From contig CM043966.1 in the NCBI GenBank assembly GCA_014529385.2, forward strand, positions 38,147,588 through 38,211,587: a stretch of 64,000 bases of DNA. The letters are read 5' to 3'. The position numbers and the translations under genes are program-made. The notes beneath the pieces are model-generated. The model was not told the origin of the DNA. It saw only the letters and a program-made list of their open reading frames with translations, and did no database searches. The first letter of the stretch is position 1, and every line of letters starts with the position of its first letter. Source of the stretch: Adiantum capillus-veneris. Its lineage: Eukaryota > Streptophyta > Polypodiopsida > Polypodiales > Pteridaceae. Positions 10,859 to 20,419 of this stretch are shown here, one piece after another.

Positions 10859-11144
10859 TTTCCACAATGGTTGTGGACCTTGTTGAAGAAGAAGAACCCT
10901 TGCGAGTGCCGGAAGACATTGTATGTAAAATAGGAGATGAGAATCAATTTTGTTGAACCTGTTCACTTCGGAAATGCTGCTACAGAAACACCTTCCATAA
11001 CTCTGAAAATTTCCGTCTTTACATCGATGCGTAGAGGACTTCGTGCTCTTCGATTGAGGCTATAGATCACCCAAATCGGAGTTCGGATGAAGAAGTTATG
11101 ATCAAAAGAGTGGAGTGCTGTCTACTAGGTCAAAAAACGGCTAC

Positions 11145-11147
<3 letters not shown>
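10859..11147 (-). other. LINE-Q 5' leader
   Basis: This lies between the ORF1 start and the flanking GA tract. It holds the out-of-frame ATG at 10919 and no other recognisable signal. The element's true 5' end is taken as the GA junction at 11147/11148, because the Helitron sequence resumes right after that tract. Confidence 0.55.

Positions 11148-11207
<60 letters not shown>
11148..11207 (+). repeat. (GA)n tract on the 5' side of LINE-Q
   Basis: About 30 GA units sit between LINE-Q and the Helitron sequence CGTCTTTGTTATTTACTGC. Together with the tract at 6477-6540 it is what a target duplication of GA repeats would look like. Confidence 0.95.
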
Positions 11208-11208
<1 letters not shown>

Positions 11209-11230
11209 GTCTTTGTTATTTACTGCAGTT

Positions 11231-11303
<73 letters not shown>

Positions 11304-11629
11304 CCAATCCCATTTAGCCTTGATGAGGAGTGGGTGTGTATATCTCTATTGAAAAGAGAGAGAGAGAGTGCCATGAATTGGCCTTGGCGCTTGACAAAGA
11401 ATCTCCCCCTCCCCCCCAAACTCGATCATGAACACAACCCACCACTTACTTCATGTGCAACTTCTCAAATGTTGCTGCACAACAGGCCTCATGTAGTCTG
11501 CTCTATCAACACCCCTCTCTGCTATCAATTGCTGATCCGCCACGAGCCCCACACCCTTATACAACCTCAATCATCTGTTGGCCAGGATGCCAAGAGTCTG
11601 GATCCAATACACAGTTCTGTGTGTGTGTA

Positions 11630-11699
<70 letters not shown>

Positions 11700-12126
11700 C
11701 CAATCCCATTCAGTCTTGATGAGGAGTGTGTGTGTGTCTATTTCTATTTGAAAGAGAGAGAGAGAGTGCCATTGATTGGCCTTGTCGCTTGACAAGAAAC
11801 CCCCCCCCCCCCCCCCCTCTCCCAAACTCGATCATGAACACAACCCAGCAATTACTTCATGTGCAACTTCTCAAATGTTGCTGCAAACAGGCCTCATGTA
11901 GTATGCTCTATCAACACCCCTTACTGCTACCAAATGCTGATCCGCCACGAGTCCCACACCCTTATACAACCTCAATCATCTGTTGGCCAGGACGCCAAGA
12001 GTCTGGATCCAATACATGTCCCACTCGCCACAAGCGCTTGCTGAGCCACCTTCTCCTCTACCACTGTATGTCCGCCACCCTTGATCCCAAGGAGCTCCAT
12101 TTTTGCCTAGATGTGGCTCTCCACAC

Positions 12127-12190
<64 letters not shown>

Positions 12191-12379
12191 TCACATCCAT
12201 CTCCACACTTTCTTCGTCTTTTTTAGGCCAGTCTGCAGATGCTACAATGTTAAGAGCTCCAACGTGACCATCCAAACTTTTTAGCTTTCCAAGTTTTCAC
12301 ATCTCAAACTCCTAAAATAGGCAAGAAAAAAGGGGTTCTGCAAGGGGAAGGTGGCATTGCTTACTGCTACAGTGCTCAC
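11208..12379 (+). repeat. Unit X: ~400-bp tandem units in Helitron copy A
   Basis: Each unit has (GT)n(GA)n, then GCCAATCCCATT, GATGAGGAGTG, a short GA run, TGATTGGCCTTG or similar, a C run, AAACTCGATCATGAACAC, and GGATCCAATACA. Starts of the GCCAATCCC block at about 11301 and 11698 give a period near 400 bp. The second unit continues into a longer tail (GCTCCATTTTTGCC, then a GA tract at 12129-12188, then GAGCTCCAACGTGACC). On the minus strand part of this tail is open (12275-11976: GALNIVAS, WPKKDEE, GEWDMYWI), possibly a captured exon. Copies recur at 12833-13866 and 31498-32262. Confidence 0.8.
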
Positions 12380-12753
12380 GGAACCTTAAGAAACATTTGG
12401 TTTGAAATATAAAAGTGAAGGGTAAGTCAAAAGTCATTCGGTTTGAAATGTAAAAGTGAAAGGTAAGTAGCAAGTCAGTGATGGTAGAAAATGAAGACTT
12501 AGTTTTGAGAAGTGTGATAGTAAAAAATGAAAAGACTTAGTTTTGACCTGTCAAAAAGTCACAATACTTAGTACTATATATATATTTATATTATTTAAAC
12601 TCTTTAGAAAGGCCATGGAGTTTCACTCCGGTCTTCAATTTTGAAGGGTGATTACTTTTGGTTTTGTAAAGGGTGGCTCTATTTTACAGCTTGGGAAAAT
12701 AACGAGCAACGAGCTATGCTACGTGTGGATAAGTTGGTACGCCTTGAATGTAC

Positions 12754-12824
<71 letters not shown>

Positions 12825-12854
12825 GTCTTTGTTATTTACTGCAGTTTTGTGTGT

Positions 12855-12937
<83 letters not shown>
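12754..12937 (+). repeat. Two adjacent (GT)n(GA)n microsatellites
   Basis: GT 12754-12778 with GA 12779-12823, then GT 12848-12884 with GA 12885-12937. The first is the uninterrupted counterpart of the tract that holds LINE-Q in copy A. Confidence 0.95.
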
Positions 12938-12939
<2 letters not shown>

Positions 12940-13205
12940 CCATTGATTGGCCTTGGCGCTTGATAGAGAATGCCCCCCCCCCCCCCCCCAAACTCGATCA
13001 TGAACACAACCCACCACTTACTTCATGTGCAACTTCTCAAATGTTGCTGCAAACAGGCCTTATGTAGTCTGCTCTATCAACACCCCCTCTCTGCTATCAT
13101 TGCTGATCCGCCACGAGCCCACACCCATATACAACCTCAATCATCTGCTGGCCAGGACGCCAAGAGTCTGGATCCAATACACAGTTCTATGTGTGTGTGT
13201 GTGTG

Positions 13206-13259
<54 letters not shown>

Positions 13260-13356
13260 CAATCCCATTCAGTCTTGATGAGGAGTGTGTGTGTGTGTCT
13301 ATTTCTATTTGAAAGAAAGAGAGTGCCATTGATTGGCGTTGGTGCTTGAGAGAAAA

Positions 13357-13390
<34 letters not shown>

Positions 13391-13866
13391 ACTTGATCAT
13401 GAACACAACCCAACACTTACTCAATGTGCAACTTCTCAAATGTTGTAGTCTGCTCTATCAACACCCCTTGCTGCTACCAACTGTTGATCTGCCATGAGCC
13501 CCACACCCTTATACAACCTCAATCATCTGTTGGCCAGGATGCCAAGAGTCTGGATGCAATACATGTCCAACTCGCCACAAGCGCTTGCTGAGCCATCTTC
13601 TCCTCTATCACTGCATGTCTACCACCCTTGATCCCAACGAGCTCCATTTTTGCCTAAAGAGAGAGTCCCACATTCGTCTCCACACTTTCTTTGTCTTTTT
13701 TAGGCCAGTCAACAGATGCTACAGTGTTGAGAGCTCCAACGTGACCATCCAAGCTTTTTAGCTTTCCAAGTTTTCACATCTCAAACTCCTGACATAGGCA
13801 AGAAAAAGGGGGTTGTGCAAGGGGACAGGTGGCATTGCCTACTGCTACAGTGCTCACAAAAATGGT
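12833..13866 (+). repeat. Unit X copies in Helitron copy B
   Basis: Two further ~350-400-bp units as described for 11208-12379. The C run reaches about 17 bases at 12973-12989 and about 30 at 13359-13388. The tail with GCTCCATTTTTGCC and GAGCTCCAACGTGACC follows, here without the long GA tract. Confidence 0.8.
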
Positions 13867-13888
13867 AATGCAAGGCGGGTCTTTGATT

Positions 13889-14106
13889 CAGTGTTTGGGA
13901 AAAATGTGTCTTAGCTTAATATCATGCCATTTTCAATTTCAAAAGTGCCGGTTGAGGGCAAGGGGAAAAGGAAAAATTTTGCCCCAAAATAGAGAAAAAT
14001 AGAGTAAAAACCTGCAAAATAAACTTAATTTTCTACAAATTTTCCTCTTATAAAATTAAAGGAAAGCAATTTTGTATGTTTGAAAAATGATTTTTCCAAA
14101 ACACTG
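13889..14106 (+). mobile_element. hAT-like MITE copy in Helitron B
   Basis: Terminal inverted repeats CAGTGTTTGGGAAAAAT and ATTTTTCCAAAACACTG bound 218 bp of AT-rich noncoding sequence. CAGTG-type ends and 8-bp flanks (CTTTGATT / ATGTTATT, partly matching) suggest the hAT superfamily. The same insertion is at 32304-32488 in the sister Helitron, and a better-preserved copy is at 24317-24531. Confidence 0.7.
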
Positions 14107-14648
14107 ATGTTATTGCATTGGAGGATGATCATTGCCACTTGAGGGTATTGGCCTTGGTCTTGGAGTTAGCAATCCTTTGCTCATTTGGATCCTCCTTGGT
14201 GTTGCATACCTAATGTGAGCCCTTTGCCTCCCCTAGAAATGATGACTCCGGTCTCTTATTGTAGGCCTGCCTCCATGCATGTGCCTCCATTGTAGGACTA
14301 CCTCCATGTCATTTTTCTTACATTTAGAGCCTGGTCACTTTGGAACGACTAAATGGCCTTCCAGCTTTGTTTGCAAGTCAAGAAAATCGGTGGCTTGAAA
14401 GATAAATCCTTGATTTGATTGAGTGATGAGATAGATCTTGAGCAAGTTCCTGCTAATTGAGACGGCCTCAAAAGTCAACCATGTGAAAGGCTATGCCCAT
14501 TTCGAGGATCTTAACTACCACAATTAGATAGGTAGAGAGAGAAGAGTTGGCTCGTGACTGGGCAAAAAGTAGGCTCGCTGGTACACGTGACCAGGCTCTT
14601 ATCCTCTCACATGCTTCATTTTAATACTACAAACTAGACATGCAACCT

Positions 14649-14702
<54 letters not shown>

Positions 14703-14839
14703 GTTTTTCTTCCTACTGATGTGGTTTGAGACCTGTTAATCTTGAGACTGACTAATCTCGACTCTCAGCTATTAAGTTTAGGCAAACCTTATCCAATCCA
14801 AACATTGTTTTCAACAAGTCGTCATGCTGCATAGCAAGT

Positions 14840-14841
<2 letters not shown>

Positions 14842-14928
<87 letters not shown>
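14842..14928 (+). repeat. (GA)n tract flanking a LINE-Q 3' end
   Basis: About 43 GA units end at GATCATCC, where LINE-Q-related sequence begins. A second, imperfect GA block lies at 14650-14700. Confidence 0.95.
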
Positions 14929-14930
<2 letters not shown>

Positions 14931-15560
14931 ATCCTTAAAGTTCAGATTGACCTTTGGGATTGAGTACAACATGTAACATGCTTGAAGACTATGGATATAA
15001 GGGTGGCCAATGACAAGTTGAATCCATGAGGTGGCTAGGAGAGAAAGGTATGTAGGCCATGGTATGGGCTAAAATGTGGGTAAAGCAAGTTTGATGTGAT
15101 CAGAAGCTGATCACTCATGTAGGGTATGATGTCGCACTCTCAAATTGTTAAGGGATATAATTCGCGTACAAAACGAGACTCTCCTCCATGTAGTGCCTCA
15201 ATGCTCTGTCTCACATTTAAGGGAGTGGGAGCTAAGCCAAATGGCTACTATGGTATAAAATATGGGTAAGGGAAAGCATGTGAATGGTTGAATACAGTCT
15301 TCTCTCTCAAAGAAGAACGTGCATGTGTGCTCCATGTGTGTGTGTGTGTGTGTGTTTTGTAGCACGTTGTTTCTTTTAGCATGATGCCCAAAACTCTTGG
15401 AAAGAGAAACGATTGAGTGAACTTTTTGGCTTTCATTGCCCTCACGTTTTAAGGAGCCAATGGTGCCCAAATATACACAAACAAACAATACGAGCCTTAT
15501 GTTACTAACCTGATTATGGTCAATTGCAAGTGACCTCAACATCCATGCGACGAGTCTTGG
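14929..15560 (-). mobile_element. LINE-Q 3' fragment in Helitron B
   Basis: In minus orientation the part at 15000-15310 matches the C-terminal coding region and 3' UTR of LINE-Q (IVAIWLSSHSLKCE versus IAAVQLSSHFLRCE; plus-strand GATGTGATCARAAGCTGA and GGGAGCTAAGC). The extreme 3' part keeps a degraded version of the hairpin and abuts GA. Frames are broken. The upstream limit is uncertain. The same fragment at 33496-34130 shows it was in the Helitron ancestor. Confidence 0.7.
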
Positions 15561-16215
15561 TAGATGCAAGTGTACACGCTAGTCAAATTGAGTGTAATCC
15601 AACCTATAAATTTTGAAATTTATCCACATATAGAGACAAAGTTGCTATAGCCATGCAATCACCCCCATGTCACACACCCATCATGAATATTGCCTTTGAG
15701 AAGCAAACGACACACTGCTCACCAAATCAGTTGTGCATACCAATGACAAAGTTTCTTCTACTACTATGTGGTGTAATATTGGCATGTTGGGTCATGGCTG
15801 GTACATGCATCCTAAGTGCCAACAAATAGCAGTTGATGAGTTAGTTGACTATGATGCCCTAAATGCAAGACCAAAACTACACGAAAGAAGCATGGGAGAA
15901 TGTTATATCATGACCAATGCCTTTATTGGTAAGGATGGTGAGAAGGGATGCTAATGCATCTAAAGAATTCATCGTTCAATGCAAACACTATACCCAAAGA
16001 AGGATACAAACTCTCTATTAGTCTATTTAGAGGGCCACTACCACTCACTAGGGTCCCATATCAATTGTGTGAGGGGGACGTCTCTAGCCTAATAGCAAAT
16101 TTGCTGCCTCCTTAGAGAGTAACATAGGATGTTAAGACAAGACATCATGCGAAGGGAGCCCATTACTTAATTCCTTCCCAAGAGACCTCAAATTGACTTC
16201 ATAATTCTTGAAATC

Positions 16216-16297
<82 letters not shown>

Positions 16298-16726
16298 CAA
16301 GGCAGGGGGGGTGTGTGCGGGTAGGGGGGGAGGGACACACTTGCCATGGAGTATGTTGGAGCTTGGCATGACCAACTAGAAGGAGATTTGTCGTGGTCAA
16401 TCCAGAAGAATGTGGAGAGTAACTATACTTCATTAGTTGTTCGATCTTACACTCAAAAAGGTAGACATATTGTTGATCCAAAAGATAGATTTGTGTTTGG
16501 TTGATGTGAATGTGGAGGGCACTTAGACCTTGTGTGTTGTCATACATTGTCATCTAGAAAGTAGTTATAGTGGTGGTTGATGCATAAGTGTATTAAAGAG
16601 CTATAAAAGCTCACATGAGAATCATAGGCATTTGTCCACATTTGCCCTCCTTGTGAAGGGAAGGGGAACAATGGTTGCTTCAATTGACACACATGTAGCC
16701 GCGGCAACGCGCGGGTCACATACCAG
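15561..16726 (+). other. Helitron 3' terminal segment
   Basis: It is shared with 34131-35182 and otherwise unique in the window. An open frame at 15733-15954 (GHGWYMHPKCQQIAVDELVDYDAL) is disrupted in the sister copy, so I do not call a gene. A (CA)n tract lies at 16216-16286. The 3' hairpin and CCAG terminus end the segment. Confidence 0.6.
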
Positions 16727-16859
16727 TTTAATCTAAAATGCAAAAGTGAAGGGTAAATCTTACAAAACATCTAATCTCAAATGCAAAAGTGAAGGGTAAG
16801 ATTATAAGTAAAGAAATGAGAGGCTGTGTAGAATGTAAGAAATGATGTACTATATATGA
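16727..16859 (+). mobile_element. Fragment of a third Helitron-like family (family C)
   Basis: It contains AAAATGCAAAAGTGAAGGGTAA, CTTACAAAACATCTAATC and AGAAATGA. The same word order recurs at 19381-19643, 23419-23658 and 29067-29190, where it begins with GCAGCTTAAA.TTTTCAA, the 5' sequence shared by the Helitrons here. The pieces look like one element type repeatedly split by other Helitrons. Confidence 0.55.
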
Positions 16860-17047
16860 TTTATACTAATATAAAAGGGGGAGGAATTCAGGTCCCCCTC
16901 TGCCACATGGCACGAGCTGATGCATCCGGTTGCAGGTCCCGACTGAGGAAATCTGATAAATTTGAATGAGGGAGGTGACATTGGAAAACTGCCGGCATTC
17001 ATGTCGCGCGATGTGCTTGAATGAACCTGGTACGAGCTTCGTGGGGG

Positions 17048-17135
<88 letters not shown>

Positions 17136-17219
17136 CCTACTACTTGATGTGCGAGAGTGTGAGAATCTGCCTTTGTCTACCACCCACGAGAGCGGGGGAG
17201 AGAGAGAGACTGCATAACG

Positions 17220-17316
<97 letters not shown>

Positions 17317-17604
17317 GAGAGAGAGAGAGAGAGAGAGACTGCGAGAGCCACCTGCTGTTTCTTCCATTGTTGCTGTTGCTGGTGATTTGTCTTTGTCAAC
17401 TGTCAACTGCCTACAACTGCTACAACTTCACCAACTGCTGCTGCTTTGACTGCTTCTATTGTTCCTGTTGCTGTTACTGATTCTATTGCCTCGGCAACGG
17501 TTTCCTTGACTGCTACTACTAAGAGGCTTCGTCGACTGCTGCTTTGATTTCGTCTAACACAGGTACATACCCTTGCCTTCCTCTATTGCATGCAACACAA
17601 GCCA

Positions 17605-17945
17605 CTGTCCTCGCTGTCCTCTGTTGCGTGCAGCTCAAGCCGCTTCCCGCCCACTGTAGTCGCCTGCTGCCATGCCACTGCAGTTGCCCGTCCCTGACCA
17701 CCCTCCTTTGTCAAGCTGTGATGCTATAGCGTCGTCCTTTGTCAAGACGTGCCGTTGCAGCGTCATCCTCTATCAACCCGCAGTAGTAGCCGCTGTCCTT
17801 GCTGTCCTCTGTTGCGTGCAACTCAAGCCGCTTCCCGCTCGCTGCAGTCGCATGTCGGCGTGCCGCTGTAGTCGTCGCCCTTGACCACCCTCCTCTGTCA
17901 AGCTGTGCCGCTGCAGCGTCATCCTCCTCTGTGAACTTGCACAGC
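17605..17945 (+). repeat. GC-rich 187-bp tandem duplication
   Basis: CTGTCCTYGCTGTCCTCTG starts at 17605 and 17792, and both units run through AAGCCGCTTCCCGC, GACCACCCTCCT and TGTCAAGCTGTG. The composition is far richer in GC than the surroundings. Frames across it are short and differ between units. It may derive from a captured gene fragment. Confidence 0.7.
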
Positions 17946-17967
17946 CGCAGCCGCCGCTGACCCGCTG

Positions 17968-19000
<1,033 letters not shown>

Positions 19001-19277
19001 AACCGGAGAGAGAAGTAGGGGATTGGAGATTGATAGGGCAAATTTTAATGCAAAAGAGGGGAGGGATTCAGAAGTAGGGGATTGGAGATTGATAGGGCAA
19101 ATTTAGGAAAGAGAAGGGAGGGATTCAGGTGGTGTTGAGAGAGAAGTAGGTGCTTTTTCAGAATTAAGAGAAAAGGGGATCAAAGTTATCGAGGTGGGAT
19201 TACACTAAATCTATGGCAAGGGGAGAGAGAGAGTACTTTTCTTCATCTGCTTTTATGAAAATTTTCAAGAGCGAGGG

Positions 19278-19381
19278 ATTTGAGGGTAAGAGAGGCCATG
19301 CTGCCGCCGAACATGGCCTCTCTTACCCTCAAATGGCCACTAGTAAAACGGTGCCGCCGAAGGCGGCACCGTTTTACTAGT
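19278..19381 (+). terminator. Two consecutive Helitron-type 3' terminators
   Basis: Hairpin 1 has 23-bp perfect arms (19278-19300 and 19312-19334) and an 11-base loop; 9 bases later comes CTAG (19340-19343) then T. Hairpin 2 has 20-bp perfect arms (19339-19358 and 19362-19381) with loop GAA; counting its 10-bp GC-rich core, CTAG (19377-19380) then T again follows 9 bases later. Both share TGCCGCCGAA. Helitrons end in a hairpin plus CTRR, so either could end the element. Confidence 0.8.
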
Positions 19382-19643
19382 GCAGCTTAAAATTTTCAAA
19401 GAAGGAGAGGGCCTCCACATGTCAGTCCCTGGTTCACTTAAAAAAAAACCTTACAAAACATCTAATCTAAAATACAAAAATGAAAGGTAAGATTGTGAGA
19501 AATGAACACCAACCTTACAAAACATCTAATCTAAAATGCAAAATGCAAAAGTGAAAGGTAAGATTGTAAGAAATGAGAGCCTTTGTAAAATGCACGAAAT
19601 GATATATTCTATATCTATCTATACTATACATAAAGTATATCTA
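19381..19643 (+). mobile_element. Family C Helitron fragment
   Basis: It starts GCAGCTTAAAATTTTCAAAG at 19382 after the double hairpin and contains two copies of CTTACAAAACATCTAATCTA. It ends next to repeated CTATCTATACTATACAT, the second of which is the start of the next Helitron. Confidence 0.55.
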
Positions 19644-20116
19644 TCTATACTATACATGAAGCAGCTTAAATTTTTCAAGGAAGGAGAGACCGTCCATGTG
19701 TCACATTCTGCTTCATTTCAAAGAGAGCCTTTAAGAAACGTTTAATTGAAAATGAAGGATAAGTACTAGGACTTCAGAGTTGCCCGTGGAAAGTAAAAAA
19801 AAATAAAAAGACTTCAGAGTTGGCAGCCAAAAGTTAAAAAAACCCTTAGTACTCTATTATCTAAATCTCCAATACTTAAGCCTATAGTTTTTTGGAAGGC
19901 CATGGAGTTTAACTCCTATCCTCATTTCAAGGTACTTTTATTTTTTAAAACATTTGAAGGGTAGATTTTCTTTACATTTTTAAAAGGCCATAAAGAATCT
20001 TTCTCCATGTGTTGCTCAATGAACCTCCCTTCGTAGGCTTTCACGGACCTTTTATGTCATAAATGATCTTTGACCTCAACACTTGAAGTTCAAAAGCCGA
20101 ACGCATATATTTGCGT

Positions 20117-20181
<65 letters not shown>

Positions 20182-20335
20182 CATTGTATATAAGAGACAA
20201 AGTCGACGTGCCATTCCCTGAGGTGTTAGAGCATTGCACAAAGGATTTCCACATTTGTATTGCATGAATGAAGTACAATAAGCTCAAAAATTCAGCGATA
20301 GGAGTCCAATAATTTTTTATGGATGTCTTGCACGC

Positions 20336-20419
<84 letters not shown>

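Larger units (their letters stand above)
6541..11147 (-). mobile_element. Nearly intact two-ORF LINE (LINE-Q) inserted in a (GA)n tract
   Basis: On the minus strand: a leader, ORF1 (ends 9974), ORF2 with endonuclease, reverse transcriptase and a CCHC-like C-terminus (9973 to 6575), then a short 3' UTR with a hairpin that meets (TC)n in LINE sense. Both flanks are GA tracts (6477-6540 and 11148-11207). Only two in-frame stops interrupt ORF2. RT motifs such as DFKKAFDMI, GVKQGCPLSP and YADD look more like animal-type LINEs than the plant L1-type LINE-P also in this window; exact clade assignment needs a tree. Confidence 0.9.
5940..12379 (+). mobile_element. Helitron copy A (partial), host of the LINE-Q insertion
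   Basis: It starts TTTATACTATATATAAC, a one-base variant of the complete Helitron start at 30895 (TCTATACTATATATAAT), and then follows that element (TTAAAATTTTCAAGG, CATGTGTCACTCTCTCC, GGTTTGAAATG). Removing LINE-Q (6541-11147) leaves about 1.8 kb matching 30895-32260. At 12379/12380 the sequence jumps from an internal point (GTGCTCAC) back to the 5' part (GAACCTTAAGAAAC), so copy A lacks its 3' end. No Rep/helicase gene is visible, so it would be non-autonomous. Confidence 0.75.
12380..16726 (+). mobile_element. Helitron copy B (lacks the extreme 5' end, has the 3' end)
   Basis: From GAACCTTAAGAAACATTTGG it runs parallel to the complete Helitron at 30895-35182, through unit X, a hAT-like MITE, a LINE-Q 3' fragment and the same terminal segment. 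It ends in a 5-bp hairpin CCGCG-GCAACG-CGCGG (16699-16714), 12 bases before ACCAG, a CTRR-type terminus, followed by T. The bases before 12380 belong to copy A, so the two form a tandem arrangement. No Rep or helicase protein is encoded. Confidence 0.8.

Noticed and set aside
11115-11792. Long open frames translating as [12 protein letters not shown] or [12 protein letters not shown]
   Set aside because: They are (GT)n/(GA)n microsatellites, which stay open in several frames on both strands. The same holds for frames at 16866-17399, 24109-24441, 29527-29784, 31524-32171 and 56201-56614.
15733-15954. 73-residue frame near the Helitron 3' end, faintly PPR-like
   Set aside because: The copy at 34241-34457 is frameshifted and no PPR motif pattern is convincing.
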